A DNA stretch of 64,000 bases from Paracoccus aerodenitrificans (GCF_027913215.1 NZ_CP115784.1:3109501-3173500), one strand, 5' to 3'; positions 8,205 to 18,825 are shown, counted from the stretch's first letter. Numbers and translations are program-made. Notes: generated by a model not told the origin, from the letters alone.

Positions 8205-9404
8205 TTGGGACTACGCAGGTTCTTTGACCGGATCGAGCCGCATTTCCTGAAGGGCGGGAAATGGGAAAAATTCTTCCCCGTCTATGAGATGGTGGAGAGT
8301 TTCATTTACACGCCCAAGACGGTGACGACGGCTGCGCCTCATGCGCGGTCCTATGTCGATATGAAGCGGATCATGACCTATGTGGTCATCGCCACGATCC
8401 CCTGCATTCTGTTCGGGCTGTATAATACCGGCCTTCAGGTGAATACGGCGATCCAGACGCTTGGTCCCTCGGGCTGGCGTGCGGGGATCATGGAATTTCT
8501 GGGCATCGGCTTCAACCCGGCCAACCCGTTCGCCAATATGATGCACGGGCTGACCTATTTCCTGCCGATCTATATCGTTACGCTGGTGGTCGGCGGTATC
8601 TGGGAGGTGATCTTCGCCACGGTCCGGCGCCATGAGGTGAATGAGGGCTTCCTTGTCACCTCGATGCTGTACACGCTGATCCTGCCGCCCGCCGTGCCTT
8701 TGTGGCAGGTCGCACTTGGGATTTCGTTCGGCGTGGTCATCGGCAAAGAGGTCTTTGGCGGGACCGGCAAGAACTTCCTGAACCCGGCACTTGTAGGGCG
8801 GGCCTTCCTGTATTTCGCCTATCCTGCCTATATGTCCGGCGACACGATCTGGACGCCGGTTGACGGATTTTCGGGCGCGACTGCGCTGTCCGTGTCTGCA
8901 TCAGAGGGCTATCAGCAACTTGCCGCGAATGGCGTGACATGGATGGATGCGTTCATCGGCACGATTCAGGGTTCTTTGGGTGAGACCTCGACCATCGCAT
9001 GTCTGTTGGGGCTGTGTTTCCTGCTGATCACGAAAATCGCCAACTGGCGGCTGGTCGTCGGCTGTCTGGGCGGGATGATCGCGTTTTCCTCGCTGCTGAA
9101 TCTGGTCGGGTCGGACAGTAACCCGATGTTCGCAATGCCGTGGTACTGGCATCTGGTCGTCGGCGGCTATGCGTTCGGTCTGGTCTTCATGGTGACCGAG
9201 CCGGTTTCCGCCAGCCATACCAATCTGGGCCGCTATATCTACGGTGCGCTTATCGGTTTCATGGTGGTGATGATCCGCGTCGTGAACCCGGCCTTCCCCG
9301 AAGGCATGATGCTGGCGATCCTGTTCGGCAATGTTTTCGCGCCGTTGATCGACTATTTCGTCGTGCAGGCCAATATCCGGCGGAGGGCAAAGCGTCATGT
9401 CTGA
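8205..9404 (+). CDS. nqrB: Na+-translocating NADH:quinone reductase subunit B
   Basis: 399 residues, polytopic inner-membrane subunit of the RnfD/NqrB family that forms the Na+ path. The covalent FMN attachment site is intact: SGAT within DGFSGATALS, Thr226. Other family features are the long N-terminal segment ending in YTPKTVTTAAPHARSYVDMKR and GKEVFGGTGKNFLNPALVGRA. TTG start with AGAGGG upstream inside the end of nqrA. It overlaps nqrC by eight bases. Confidence 0.96.
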   Translation: MGLRRFFDRIEPHFLKGGKWEKFFPVYEMVESFIYTPKTVTTAAPHARSYVDMKRIMTYVVIATIPCILFGLYNTGLQVNTAIQTLGPSGWRAGIMEFLGIGFNPANPFANMMHGLTYFLPIYIVTLVVGGIWEVIFATVRRHEVNEGFLVTSMLYTLILPPAVPLWQVALGISFGVVIGKEVFGGTGKNFLNPALVGRAFLYFAYPAYMSGDTIWTPVDGFSGATALSVSASEGYQQLAANGVTWMDAFIGTIQGSLGETSTIACLLGLCFLLITKIANWRLVVGCLGGMIAFSSLLNLVGSDSNPMFAMPWYWHLVVGGYAFGLVFMVTEPVSASHTNLGRYIYGALIGFMVVMIRVVNPAFPEGMMLAILFGNVFAPLIDYFVVQANIRRRAKRHV

Positions 9405-10209
9405 TCAGAACACCGAACCGCGCGGCCCGATCGGGCGCTTTCTGGCCATGCCCAACGATTCCGTCGCCAAGACGCTGATCGTCGCGGTCGGGCTGTGCCT
9501 GTTTGCATCGATGGTGGTCTCTGCGGCGGCTGTCGCCCTGCGCCCGATTCAGGCGCAAAACCAGTTGCGCGACAAGCAGGTCAATATCCTTCAGGTCGCC
9601 GGCCAGTATCAGGAAGGCATGGATGTCGGCGCGGCGTTCGAGGATTTCGAGCCTCATGTGCTGGAACTGGCGACGGGCGAGTTCACCGATCAATTCGACG
9701 CGCGGACTTTCGACGACAGGGCCGCCGCCGCGGACCCGGAACTGTCTCATGCGCTGGAAAGCGACCCCGCCGGTATCGGGCGGCAGTCGGATTATGTGAC
9801 TGTCTATCTTCTGCGGGACAGTTCGGGCGCTTTGGACAAGGTGATTCTGCCGGTCTATGGCTATGGGCTGTGGTCCACGCTGTATGGCTTCATCGCTTTG
9901 GAAGAGGACGCCAACACCGTTTACGGCCTGCAATTCTATGAACATGCCGAGACACCCGGCCTTGGTGCAGAGGTCGATAACCCCCGCTGGCGTTCGCTCT
10001 GGCATGAAAAGAAAATCTATGACGATGAGGGCGATGTCGCGATCACCGTCGCCAAGTCACCACCGCCCGAAGGTCAGGATTACTATATCGACGCGCTGTC
10101 CGGCGCGACGCTGACTTCGCGCGGGGTCGATAATCTGGTCAAATTCTGGATGGGTGAGCAGGGCTTCGAACCCTTCCTTGAAAAACTGAGGGCAGGAGAG
10201 ATCGAATGA
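9397..10209 (+). CDS. nqrC: Na+-translocating NADH:quinone reductase subunit C
   Basis: 270 residues. One N-terminal membrane anchor (about 28-50) and a periplasmic FMN-binding domain. The flavinylation motif is SGATLTS with Thr238, the substrate of ApbE. The segment [20 protein letters not shown] and the [11 protein letters not shown] motif are typical. The start overlaps nqrB by eight bases and the stop overlaps nqrD through ATGA, so translation is coupled. Confidence 0.96.
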   Translation: MSDQNTEPRGPIGRFLAMPNDSVAKTLIVAVGLCLFASMVVSAAAVALRPIQAQNQLRDKQVNILQVAGQYQEGMDVGAAFEDFEPHVLELATGEFTDQFDARTFDDRAAAADPELSHALESDPAGIGRQSDYVTVYLLRDSSGALDKVILPVYGYGLWSTLYGFIALEEDANTVYGLQFYEHAETPGLGAEVDNPRWRSLWHEKKIYDDEGDVAITVAKSPPPEGQDYYIDALSGATLTSRGVDNLVKFWMGEQGFEPFLEKLRAGEIE

Positions 10210-10859
10210 GCCAGACACGCAAGGAATTGCTGGTCGATCCGCTGGTCGACAATAATCCGATCACATTGCAGGTGCTGGGGATCTGCTCCGCGCTTGCGGT
10301 GACCTCATCGCTTCAGGTGGCGATGGTGATGGCGATTGCGGTGACGGCGGTGACGTCGTTCTCGTCGATGTTCATCTCGATGCTGCGCAACCAGATCCCC
10401 GGCTCGATCCGGATCATCGTCCAGATGGTCATTATCGCCAGCCTCGTGATTCTGGTCGATCAGGTCCTGAAAGCCTATGCGTTCGAAATCTCGAAAACCC
10501 TGTCGGTCTTTGTCGGCCTGATCATCACCAACTGCATCGTGATGGGCCGGGCCGAGGCATTCGCCATGAAAAACCCGCCCATCGCAAGCTTCATCGACGG
10601 GGTAGGCAACGGGTTGGGATACGGGCTGATCCTGATGCTGGTTGGTTTCATCCGCGAGCTTTTCGGTTCTGGCAGCCTGTTCGGCGTCACCATCATGCCG
10701 ACGGTGAATAATGGCGGATGGTATGTCCCGAACGGGCTTCTGCTGCTGCCGCCCTCGGCCTTCTTCGTGATCGGCCTGCTGATCTGGGCTTTCCGCACAT
10801 GGAAGCCGGAACAGGTCGAGGAACGTGAATTTCGCATCCAGACGGTCGAGGCGCATTGA
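10206..10859 (+). CDS. nqrD: Na+-translocating NADH:quinone reductase subunit D
   Basis: 217 residues, six-helix membrane protein of the NqrD/RnfE family. The two conserved cysteines that share an intramembrane iron centre with NqrE are present (Cys27 in LGICSAL, Cys110 in [14 protein letters not shown]). It overlaps nqrC by four bases and nqrE by one base. Length is normal for the family. Confidence 0.96.
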   Translation: MSQTRKELLVDPLVDNNPITLQVLGICSALAVTSSLQVAMVMAIAVTAVTSFSSMFISMLRNQIPGSIRIIVQMVIIASLVILVDQVLKAYAFEISKTLSVFVGLIITNCIVMGRAEAFAMKNPPIASFIDGVGNGLGYGLILMLVGFIRELFGSGSLFGVTIMPTVNNGGWYVPNGLLLLPPSAFFVIGLLIWAFRTWKPEQVEEREFRIQTVEAH

Positions 10860-11467
10860 TGGAAGGGCTTCTCTCTCTCGCTGTCCGGGCCATTTTTGTC
10901 GAGAATATGGCTCTGGCCTTCTTTCTGGGGATGTGCACCTTTCTTGCCGTCTCGAAGAAGATTTCGACCGCAATCGGTCTGGGTATCTCGGTGGTGATCG
11001 TTCAGGCGATCACCGTGCCGACCAATAACCTGCTGCTGAATGTCCTGCTGAAGCCCGGCGCACTTGCATGGGCAGGCTTTCCGGATGTCGATCTGACCTT
11101 TCTGGGGCTGATCTGCTATATCGGCGTGATCGCGGCGATGGTGCAGATCCTCGAAATGATCCTCGATAAGTATTTCCCGCCGCTTTACAACGCGCTTGGC
11201 ATCTTCCTGCCCCTGATCACGGTGAACTGCGCCATCCTTGGCGGCTCGCTGTTCATGGTCGAGCGGGATTACAGCTTCGCGGAATCGGCGGTCTATGGCG
11301 TATCATCCGGCTTCGGTTGGGCGCTTGCGATTGCCGCGATGGCGGGGGTACGCGAAAAGCTGAAATATTCCGATATCCCCGACGGGCTTCAGGGTCTTGG
11401 AATTACCTTTATTACGGCCGGATTGATGGCAATGGCATTCATGTCCTTCTCCGGCGTGAATCTGTAA
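10859..11467 (+). CDS. nqrE: Na+-translocating NADH:quinone reductase subunit E
   Basis: 202 residues, six-helix partner of NqrD. Cys26 ([11 protein letters not shown]) and Cys124 ([13 protein letters not shown]) match the ligands of the Fe centre between NqrD and NqrE. Start chosen at ATG 10859, which overlaps the nqrD stop by one base; a TTG one codon earlier is less likely. It is followed after 15 bases by nqrF, preceded by a GGGAGAG site. Confidence 0.96.
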   Translation: MEGLLSLAVRAIFVENMALAFFLGMCTFLAVSKKISTAIGLGISVVIVQAITVPTNNLLLNVLLKPGALAWAGFPDVDLTFLGLICYIGVIAAMVQILEMILDKYFPPLYNALGIFLPLITVNCAILGGSLFMVERDYSFAESAVYGVSSGFGWALAIAAMAGVREKLKYSDIPDGLQGLGITFITAGLMAMAFMSFSGVNL

Positions 11468-11482
11468 CGGGAGAGCGCAGCC

Positions 11483-12706
11483 ATGCAAACCTTCACGCTT
11501 GGCGTCGCATTGTTCACGGTGATCGTGCTGGCATTGGTCACGATCATTCTGCTTGCGCGGTCGAAACTGGTTTCCAGCGGCAATGTCGATATCACGATCA
11601 ACGGCGAAAAGACGATTTCCGTCCCGGCAGGCGGTAAGCTTCTGCAAACGCTGGCGTCGCAGAAGCTGTTCGTGTCCTCGGCCTGCGGCGGCGGTGGCAC
11701 CTGTGCGCAATGCCGGGTCAAGGTCCTGTCCGGCGGTGGCTCTATCCTGCCGACCGAGGAAAGCCATATCACCAAGCGCGAAGCGGCCGAGGGCGACCGC
11801 CTGTCCTGTCAGGTCGCGGTCAAGCAGGACATGCAGATCGTCGTCCCGGAAGAGGTGTTCGGCGTCAAAAAATGGGAATGCACGGTGCGGTCGAACGACA
11901 ATGTCGCGACCTTCATCAAGGCTCTGGTTCTGGAACTGCCCGAGGGGGAGAATGTCGATTTCCGCGCCGGCGGCTATATCCAGATCGAGGCTCCGGCCCA
12001 TAAGCTGAGCTATAAGGATTTCGACGTCGCCGACGAATATCGCGAGGACTGGGACAAGTTCAATCTGTGGCAATATGAATCGGTCGTCGCCGAACCGATC
12101 GAGCGGGCCTATTCGATGGCGAACTACCCCGAGGAAAAGGGCATCATCATGCTGAATGTCCGCGTGGCGTCTCCGCCGCCGGGATCGAACGGCATTCCGC
12201 CGGGCAAGATGTCGTCCTATATCTTCAACCTGAAACCGGGCGACAAGGTGACCATCTCTGGCCCGTTCGGTGAGTTTTTCGCCCGAGACACCGACAAGGA
12301 AATGATCTTTGTCGGCGGTGGTGCGGGTATGGCGCCGATGCGCAGCCATATCTTCGACCAGCTCAAGCGGCTGAAGAACAAGGACCGGAAGATCACCTTC
12401 TGGTATGGCGCACGGTCAAAACGCGAGATGTTCTTCGTCGAGGATTTCGATGAACTCGCCGCGGAATTCCCCAATTTCACCTGGCATGTCGCCCTGTCGG
12501 ACGCGCTGCCAGAGGATGACTGGAAGGGCTATACCGGTTTCATCCATAATGTCCTTTATGAGGAATACCTCAAGAACCACCCGGCACCCGAGGATTGCGA
12601 ATATTACATGTGCGGCCCGCCGATCATGAACCAGTCGGTCATCAATATGCTGCTGGATCTGGGTGTGGACCGCGAGGATATCATGCTGGACGATTTCGGC
12701 GGCTGA
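11483..12706 (+). CDS. nqrF: Na+-translocating NADH:quinone reductase subunit F (NADH dehydrogenase)
   Basis: 407 residues, the electron entry subunit. One N-terminal membrane helix (about 5-25), a plant-type [2Fe-2S] ferredoxin domain with Cys68, 74, 77 and 109, then a ferredoxin-reductase FAD domain (RAYSMANYP near 208-216) and an NADH domain ([12 protein letters not shown] and the C-terminal [10 protein letters not shown]). It transfers hydride from NADH to FAD and on to the Fe-S centre. Last gene of the operon, followed by a strong hairpin terminator. Confidence 0.97.
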   Translation: MQTFTLGVALFTVIVLALVTIILLARSKLVSSGNVDITINGEKTISVPAGGKLLQTLASQKLFVSSACGGGGTCAQCRVKVLSGGGSILPTEESHITKREAAEGDRLSCQVAVKQDMQIVVPEEVFGVKKWECTVRSNDNVATFIKALVLELPEGENVDFRAGGYIQIEAPAHKLSYKDFDVADEYREDWDKFNLWQYESVVAEPIERAYSMANYPEEKGIIMLNVRVASPPPGSNGIPPGKMSSYIFNLKPGDKVTISGPFGEFFARDTDKEMIFVGGGAGMAPMRSHIFDQLKRLKNKDRKITFWYGARSKREMFFVEDFDELAAEFPNFTWHVALSDALPEDDWKGYTGFIHNVLYEEYLKNHPAPEDCEYYMCGPPIMNQSVINMLLDLGVDREDIMLDDFGG

Positions 12707-12743
12707 TCCCTTCAGGGGACATGAAACTGCCCGGCACACTATC

Positions 12744-12776
12744 AGGCCCGCCGATTACCCGGCGGGCCTTCCATTT
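12744..12776 (+). terminator. Terminator of the nqr operon
   Basis: A perfect 10-bp stem (AGGCCCGCCG / CGGCGGGCCT) with a six-base loop, followed by TCCATTTT. It lies 37 bases after the nqrF stop and just before the convergent acyl-CoA ligase gene, so it may serve both strands. Confidence 0.8.
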
Positions 12777-12787
12777 TCCGCGCTGCT

Positions 12788-14404
12788 TCAGATCAGCACA
12801 TCGCCATAGGCTTCGCGCAGCTTCGCCTTCAGGACCTTCCCCGTCGCCCCAATTGGCAGCTCATCCACGAAGATTATCCTGTCCGGCACCTGCCAGCTTG
12901 CAACCTTGCCCTTGTAGAACTCACGGATATCGGCCTCATCCGGCGGGGCTTCCTTTTCGGCGACTGCAAGCAGAACCGGGCGCTCACCCCATTTCTGATG
13001 CCGGGCGCCGATAGCGGCGGCGTTGGTAATGCCCGGATGGGCGATGGCGATATTCTCCAGCTCGACAGTCGATATCCACTCGCCACCCGATTTGATGATA
13101 TCCTTGGCGCGGTCGCGGATGACCATATAGCCATCCGGGTCGATAGTGGCGATATCGCCTGTCTCGAACCAGCCATCATCGGTCAGCGCGGTCTCATCGC
13201 GGTTGAAATAGCTCTCGACGATCCAGTGCCCCCGGATCTGCAAATGCCCCTGAGTCTCGCCGTCATGAGGCAGCACCGCGCCGTCCTCATCGACGATGCG
13301 CAGATCCACGCCCCAGGGCGGGCGACCCTGACCCAGCCTGATCTCTGCCCGCTCCTCGGGGGAAAGCGCCTCATGCTTCTGCAAAAGATGGTTCAGCGTC
13401 CCCAGAGGGCTGGTTTCGGTCATGCCCCAGGCGTGGATGAGTTCGACCCCATAGCCATCGCGGAATGCCGGGATCATGCTTGGCGGAAGCGCCGCACCGC
13501 CGACGACCGTGCGGGTCATCGATTCAGCCGTCGCGCCCGTCTTCTTCAACCCGGCCAGAAGCCCCATCCAGATGGTCGGCACGCCCAGGCTGATGGTCAC
13601 ACGCTCGGCATCGATCAACAGGGCCAGGCTTTCGCCGTCCAGATTGGGGCCGGGCAGAACAAGCCGCGCCCCTGCCTGCGCGGCGATATACGGCACGCCC
13701 CATGCGTTCACATGGAACATCGGCACTACAGGCATCACCGTATCGCGGGCCGAGACCCCCAACCCGTCAGGCTGGTTCCCGGCAATCGAGTGCAGCACAA
13801 TCGAGCGATGCGTGTACTGCACCCCTTTCGGATTGCCTGTCGTCCCCGAGGTATAGCACATCGCCGCCGGACGGTTTTCGTCGATATGCGGCCATTGCCA
13901 GCCGGGATCGGCCTCGGCCAGCAATTCGTCATAGAACAGCAGGCCGGGAATATGCGATGCGGCGTCACTGTCGCGCGGTCCCATCAGCACCAGATGCCTG
14001 ACCGAGTCCAGATGCGTCCGCAAGGCACCGATCAGCGGCAGGAAGGTCGCATCGAACATCAGCACTTCGTCAGCCGCATGGTTCACGATATAGGCAAGCT
14101 GCTCAGGAGTCAGGCGCGGGTTGATGGTATGGGTCACGCGGCCCGATCCGGCTGCCCCGAAATAGATCTCAAGATGGCGGCGATTATTCCAGGCGATCGT
14201 GCCGACCCGCGCATCCGCCGCGACTCCCAAACCATCAAGCGCCGCCCCCAGCCTGCGTGCATTACCGCCAATTGATGCCCACTCGCTGCGATCCACCCCG
14301 CCGGTCGTTTCGACCGAGACAATTTCCGTCTTGCCGTGAAACCGTGCCGCATGGTCGATCAGCGAGTTGATTGTCAACTCGTCATACATCATCGTTCCGG
14401 ACAT
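12788..14404 (-). CDS. Acyl-CoA synthetase (AMP-forming), fatty acyl-CoA ligase type
   Basis: 538 residues, ANL superfamily. Activates a fatty or aromatic acid with ATP and loads it on CoA. Seen: the P-loop motif [11 protein letters not shown] (184-194), the A5-like segment [12 protein letters not shown], the hinge/adenylate-binding region [17 protein letters not shown] with [14 protein letters not shown], and the catalytic lysine region IGATGKVLK (Lys523). The sequence resembles the AlkK/medium-to-long-chain group; chain length is not readable. A strong GGAGGAGGA lies before the ATG. Single gene; a 17-bp palindrome lies about 195 bases upstream. Confidence 0.93.
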   Translation of the reverse strand: MSGTMMYDELTINSLIDHAARFHGKTEIVSVETTGGVDRSEWASIGGNARRLGAALDGLGVAADARVGTIAWNNRRHLEIYFGAAGSGRVTHTINPRLTPEQLAYIVNHAADEVLMFDATFLPLIGALRTHLDSVRHLVLMGPRDSDAASHIPGLLFYDELLAEADPGWQWPHIDENRPAAMCYTSGTTGNPKGVQYTHRSIVLHSIAGNQPDGLGVSARDTVMPVVPMFHVNAWGVPYIAAQAGARLVLPGPNLDGESLALLIDAERVTISLGVPTIWMGLLAGLKKTGATAESMTRTVVGGAALPPSMIPAFRDGYGVELIHAWGMTETSPLGTLNHLLQKHEALSPEERAEIRLGQGRPPWGVDLRIVDEDGAVLPHDGETQGHLQIRGHWIVESYFNRDETALTDDGWFETGDIATIDPDGYMVIRDRAKDIIKSGGEWISTVELENIAIAHPGITNAAAIGARHQKWGERPVLLAVAEKEAPPDEADIREFYKGKVASWQVPDRIIFVDELPIGATGKVLKAKLREAYGDVLI

Positions 14405-14687
14405 GTTTTCCTCCTCCTCAGGCGCGACCCGTCAGCGCTTCTTCTGCTGAAATTGCTTTTAGCCGGGCTCCTCCGGTTTCCGAAGAAACCTGTCCTGACG
14501 GCTTGTGAAACAAATTCAGCTCTGGTCGCATGAAGCTTAGCTTCAGGCTTGGGATTATTGAAGCTGGCAGAGGGTGGTTTGCACGTAACGTCAAAGCGCT
14601 GACACGCTGTGTCAGTGACGGCAAAGCCGATATTTCAGCCGCAAAAGACGGTGTGCGGCCCTGTCGGAGCGCCTGACAATGCGCTGC
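14405..14687. other. Intergenic region upstream of the acyl-CoA ligase
   Basis: No credible coding frame. It holds the ribosome binding site of the ligase, a perfect CTGACAC-GCT-GTGTCAG palindrome, and the end of the upstream ABC operon. No convincing terminator was seen for that operon. Confidence 0.6.
14599..14615. promoter_or_regulatory. 17-bp palindrome, possible operator
   Basis: CTGACAC-GCT-GTGTCAG: 7-bp perfect arms around a 3-bp centre. No poly-T follows, so an operator (for example of a TetR-type regulator of fatty acid genes) is more likely than a terminator. The cognate regulator is not in the window. Confidence 0.35.
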
Positions 14688-15740
14688 TCAGATCCTGACG
14701 CCTTCCGCATCGAAAAGATGCAGAAGCTCGGCAGGCAGGGATATGCGAAGATCCGGCCCGGGATCCAGCCATCTCCGGTCATTGGTCAGCACCTTGAACG
14801 CCATACCTGCCAGCGAAAGATGCAGGATGATACCGTGGCCCGTGGGTTCCACCAACTCGACCGAAGCCCTGAAATCGCCTTCTCCATTGGCAACGGCGAC
14901 ATGTTCGGGGCGGATACCCAGCGTCGCATCCCCATCCGCAGCCTTTATATTGCCCGGCAAGGATACCGCACCCCCATCACTCAGCCGGAACGTCCCGCCC
15001 TCGATCCGTCCGCGCATCAGGTTCATGCCCGGAGACCCGATGAACCCGGCGACGAACAGGTTTGCCGGGCGATCATAAAGCTCAAGCGGTGTGCCGACCT
15101 GCTGGATCTGCCCGCCATGCATGGCGACGATACGGTCGGCAAGGGTCATCGCCTCGACCTGATCATGGGTGACATAGATCGAGGTTGCGCCGAGTTCACG
15201 ATGCAATTTGCGGATCTCTGCCCGCATATGTTCGCGCAAACGCGCATCGAGATTGGACAGAGGCTCATCAAACAGGAACGCCTTGGGCTGACGGACAATC
15301 GCACGGCCCATCGCTACACGCTGCCGTTGACCGCCGGAAAGCGCCTTCGGCTTGCGGTCCAGCAGCGTATCCAGACCCAGCTTGGCCGAGGCATCGCGCA
15401 GCTTTTGCTGGATTGTCGGCTTTCCTGTGCGCCGCAGCCTCAGCGAATAGCTCATATTATCTGCAACCGTCATATGCGGATACAGCGCATAGCTTTGAAA
15501 AACCATCGCGATATCGCGGGCCTTCGGCGGCAGAAGATTCATCAGCCTGCCATCGATGAACAACTCTCCGCCGGTAATCTCTTCCAGCCCGGCGATCATG
15601 CGCAGCAATGTGGACTTGCCGCAGCCAGAGGGACCGACCAGGACGATGAACTCTCCATCGGCAATCTGAAGATTGATATCCTCAAGCACGCGGACGGCGC
15701 CGTAATTCTTGGTTGCGGAACGGATTTCCATTGTCGCCAT
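14688..15740 (-). CDS. Sugar-type ABC transporter ATP-binding protein (MalK/UgpC type)
   Basis: 350 residues, ATPase of a CUT1 importer. Walker A GPSGCGKST (36-44), Q-loop in VFQSYALYPHM, signature LSGGQRQR (134-141), Walker B AFLFDEPLSNLD (154-165) and H-loop TSIYVTHDQVEAMT. The C-terminal part (about 235-350) is the TOBE/MalK regulatory domain with RPEHVAV. It follows the MalG-like permease after four bases and ends the unit. Such ATPases can serve several importers. Confidence 0.95.
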   Translation of the reverse strand: MATMEIRSATKNYGAVRVLEDINLQIADGEFIVLVGPSGCGKSTLLRMIAGLEEITGGELFIDGRLMNLLPPKARDIAMVFQSYALYPHMTVADNMSYSLRLRRTGKPTIQQKLRDASAKLGLDTLLDRKPKALSGGQRQRVAMGRAIVRQPKAFLFDEPLSNLDARLREHMRAEIRKLHRELGATSIYVTHDQVEAMTLADRIVAMHGGQIQQVGTPLELYDRPANLFVAGFIGSPGMNLMRGRIEGGTFRLSDGGAVSLPGNIKAADGDATLGIRPEHVAVANGEGDFRASVELVEPTGHGIILHLSLAGMAFKVLTNDRRWLDPGPDLRISLPAELLHLFDAEGVRI

Positions 15741-15744
15741 GATC

Positions 15745-16578
15745 TTATCCCTTCACTGCGCCAGCAGTCATGCCCTGCACCAGATAGCGTTGGATCAGCA
15801 GGAAAAAGAGGCAGGCCGGTATCAGAGCCAGCACGCCCGCAGCCATCATCTGGCCGTAATCGACCGAGAATTTCGACACGAAGCCCAGAAGCCCGACGGG
15901 GAATGTCGCGTTTTCATTGCCGGAAATCAGCATCAGTGCAAAGAGCATCTCCGACCAGGCAGCGGTGAAGATGAAACCCAAAGTCGCCGCGATGCCGGGC
16001 AGGGCCAGAGGAAGAATGATCTGCCTAAACGCGGTGAACCGGCTTGCGCCGTCGATCATCGCCGCCTGTTCGAGATCGTTCGGAATACCGTCGAAGAATC
16101 CCTGCATCAGGAACGAGGCAAACGGCACGTTGAAGGCAGTATAGACGATTACAAGCCCGGTCAGGCTGTTGGTCAGCCCAAGCGGCGAGAGCAGCTTGAA
16201 GATCGGCGCAACCAGCATGACAATGGGAAACATCTGTGTGATCAGCAGCGCCCCGGCCAGCCACAATCTGCCGCGAAACCGGAACCGCGACAGCGCATAT
16301 CCCATCAGCGCCGCAAGGATCGTCGCCATAATTGCCGTCAGCCCCGATACGATCAGACTGTTCGTGAAAAACCTGGGAAATTCGCTGTGGGCAAGTACGA
16401 AGCGGAAATGATCCAGGGTGATGCGCGAGGGCCAGAGGCGTATTCCCTCGGAAAAAAGCAGCTCATTCGGCGTGACCGAAACTTTCAGCAGCCAGAAAAG
16501 CGGGAACAGTGAAAATGCGATGAAGCACAGTATCGCGATGCGATGCGCGGCGATACGGAGGAATTTTGCTCCGGTCAT
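15745..16578 (-). CDS. Sugar-type ABC transporter permease (MalG type)
   Basis: 277 residues, six-helix permease. Seen: N-terminal helix with FSLFPLFWLLKVSV, central helices, and the coupling loop EQAAMIDGASRFTAFRQIILP, the conserved EAA motif of CUT1 permeases (EAA---G---------I-LP). One base separates it from the upstream MalF-like gene. Substrate unknown; the co-transcribed PLP lyase suggests that the imported compound may contain an amino or thio group. Confidence 0.93.
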   Translation of the reverse strand: MTGAKFLRIAAHRIAILCFIAFSLFPLFWLLKVSVTPNELLFSEGIRLWPSRITLDHFRFVLAHSEFPRFFTNSLIVSGLTAIMATILAALMGYALSRFRFRGRLWLAGALLITQMFPIVMLVAPIFKLLSPLGLTNSLTGLVIVYTAFNVPFASFLMQGFFDGIPNDLEQAAMIDGASRFTAFRQIILPLALPGIAATLGFIFTAAWSEMLFALMLISGNENATFPVGLLGFVSKFSVDYGQMMAAGVLALIPACLFFLLIQRYLVQGMTAGAVKG

Positions 16579-16579
16579 G

Positions 16580-17509
16580 TCACACCGCCCGATCTGACAG
16601 TTTCTGGCGCAGGATCAGGATGACCAGCGAATAGGCCAGAAGCAGCGCCAGCAGGACAAGCGCCACCGCCGAGGCATAGCCGAAATCCAGCCGCGTGAAG
16701 GCTTGCGTGAAGATATAGCTGGCCACGGTCTGGGTCCTGTCCGCCGGCCCCCCATTGGTCATCACGATGATCAGATCCGCGAAATTCGCCACCCAGACGG
16801 TACGGAGCAGCACGGTTATGGCAATCACCGGCGCCAGATAGGGCAATGTAATCGACCAGAAGCTTTGTACCGGGCTGGCACCGTCGATTGCCGCTGCCTC
16901 ATACAGATCTTTCGGGATGGCCTGCAGCGCGGCCAGAAGCGTAATGGCGAAAAACGGGATGCCCCACCATATCGCGGCGATGATCGGTCCCCACATGGCG
17001 ATTGACGGATCGGCAAGGATATTTGATGGCTCCTCCATCAGACCCAATCCGGCAAGCCAGTGCGGAATCGGCCCGATCACCGGGTTGAACAGCCATGCCC
17101 AGTTGAGGCCGGCCAGAAAGGTCGGCACGGCCCAGGGCAGGAAGACAAGCGCCTGCGCGATCCCGCGGCCCCGGAAGGGCGTGTTCAGCAACAGGGCGAG
17201 CGTCAAGCCGAAAATCAGCTGAAAAAACACCGTCGCGCCCGTCCACCAGAGCGTGTTCTTCAGCGAGCGCAGAAAGGCGGCGTCCTGACCGAGAGAGCGG
17301 AAATGTTCTAACCCCACAAACCCGCCGGAAAACGGATCGAGCAACCTTATATCCCGGAACGCATAGGATATTCCCAGGATCAGCGGCACAAGCATCACCG
17401 CGACGATCAGAAACAGGACCGGAGCGCAATAGAACCACGGTTCAAGCGTCGAAGCGATACGCTGCCGGAATGGGGGCCGGTGCGTACGATATGAAGATAT
17501 TGCGGTCAT
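16580..17509 (-). CDS. Sugar-type ABC transporter permease (MalF type)
   Basis: 309 residues. Hydrophobic helices from about residue 30, GLEHFRSLGQDAAFLRSLKNTLWW typical of the family (cited in part), and the coupling loop LYEAAAIDGASPVQSFWSI. The start was placed at MTAISSYRTHR because GGAAA lies about eight bases upstream and the longer upstream reading, through the end of the preceding intergenic gap, has no membrane-protein character. It follows the binding-protein gene by 59 bases. Confidence 0.92.
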   Translation of the reverse strand: MTAISSYRTHRPPFRQRIASTLEPWFYCAPVLFLIVAVMLVPLILGISYAFRDIRLLDPFSGGFVGLEHFRSLGQDAAFLRSLKNTLWWTGATVFFQLIFGLTLALLLNTPFRGRGIAQALVFLPWAVPTFLAGLNWAWLFNPVIGPIPHWLAGLGLMEEPSNILADPSIAMWGPIIAAIWWGIPFFAITLLAALQAIPKDLYEAAAIDGASPVQSFWSITLPYLAPVIAITVLLRTVWVANFADLIIVMTNGGPADRTQTVASYIFTQAFTRLDFGYASAVALVLLALLLAYSLVILILRQKLSDRAV

Positions 17510-17568
17510 CAGATTTTCCGTTGCTGGCCGGGCGCGATACGCCCGGCTGCGTTCCGACGGGTAGAGGC

Positions 17569-18825
17569 TTATTCCGACATCGCCTTTTGTTGCGCTTTGG
17601 TCAGATACTCTGCCCATTGCGTTGCCAGCTCTTGCGGTGTGATCTCACCAAGCAGTGCCTGCTGCCCCGTGGAAATCGCCATCGAGTCCTTGAAGAAGGC
17701 GAACTCCTCAAGATGGCTCGGCATGACGGTCGGCACGATATTCTCATCGGACAGCCCGTCGAACCAGCCCTTGAAGGCCGGGCTGGCGTAGAACTCATCC
17801 TGTTCGGCGGATTTCAGGACCGGCAGAGCACCGATGGTCTTGTTCCAAGCGATATTCCCCTCGGGGCCCTCAAGCGCCGCGATCAGCTTCCACGACAGAT
17901 CCTTGTGTTCAGAGGCCGCCATCATCGACCAGCCTGCAAAGCCGATTGTCGGAAAGGCCTTCCCATCCGGTCCCTTGGGCATGGGAACGACACCGAACTG
18001 ATCTTCGGACATACGCTCGGCAATGGCGATCAGTGCGTCAGGGTCCTGATCCAGAAAAGCGCAGGTGCCGGAATAGAACCCGGCTACGATTTCATTGAAT
18101 CCCCAATTCACGCTGTCCTTCGGTGCCAGCCCATCCTTATAGAGATTCACATACCACTCGATCCCTTTGGTCCAGCCTTCGCTGTCCATTGTCGAAACGC
18201 CGTCTTCGGTGAAGTAGCTGTTATCGCCTGCCATCGTCGCGGCGGCCATCATCCAGCCATTCAGCCCGCCCGGGCCGCCGCGCATGCAGTAACCCGACTT
18301 TCCCGGCAGGGCCGAGACGGCTTCGGAGGCGGCGCGAAATTCCTGCAGTGTGGCTGGGGGCTTTGCACCGGCTTCGGCAAGCAATTCCTTATTGTAGAAC
18401 AAGGCCCGCAGATAGAAGCCGTAGGGCAGCATATAGGCGGTGTCGTCGATGGTGCGGCCAAGTTCTAAGGCGCGAGCGGTCAGATCCGGCGTATATTCCC
18501 ATTCCGCAAGATAGAGCTCCAAGCTTTCCAGCAGGCCGTTATTTGCATAGAGCGACAGCCAGGTATCGGGCATTTCCACCACGTCGGGCACGTCTCCGGC
18601 AGAGACCATCGTGGCGAATTTCTGAAACGCCTCGCCCCAGGGCAGGGAAATGATCTCGACCGTGGTGCCGGGATTGGCGGCTTCGAATCCTGCGACGATT
18701 TCTTTCAGCGTTTCGGTCCGTGCCGGGCTGGTGATCACCTCGACCATCCGAAGCGTGGTTTCGGCGTGCGCCGTACCCGTCGCCGCGATCAGGGCCAAAA
18801 TACCCGCGCTGATCTGTTTTTTCAT
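17569..18825 (-). CDS. Sugar-type ABC transporter solute-binding protein (SBP family 1)
   Basis: 418 residues, periplasmic. Sec signal peptide MKKQISAGILALIAATGTAHA with cleavage near residue 21. Family-1 features: TETLKEIVAGFEAANPGTTV at the N-terminus and YGFYLRALFYNKELLAEAG. The start at MKK is fixed by a very strong AAGGGAGAAGGA a few bases upstream; an upstream in-frame start would bury the signal peptide. It is the first transporter gene after the PLP lyase gene, 38 bases away. Ligand unknown. Confidence 0.92.
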   Translation of the reverse strand: MKKQISAGILALIAATGTAHAETTLRMVEVITSPARTETLKEIVAGFEAANPGTTVEIISLPWGEAFQKFATMVSAGDVPDVVEMPDTWLSLYANNGLLESLELYLAEWEYTPDLTARALELGRTIDDTAYMLPYGFYLRALFYNKELLAEAGAKPPATLQEFRAASEAVSALPGKSGYCMRGGPGGLNGWMMAAATMAGDNSYFTEDGVSTMDSEGWTKGIEWYVNLYKDGLAPKDSVNWGFNEIVAGFYSGTCAFLDQDPDALIAIAERMSEDQFGVVPMPKGPDGKAFPTIGFAGWSMMAASEHKDLSWKLIAALEGPEGNIAWNKTIGALPVLKSAEQDEFYASPAFKGWFDGLSDENIVPTVMPSHLEEFAFFKDSMAISTGQQALLGEITPQELATQWAEYLTKAQQKAMSE

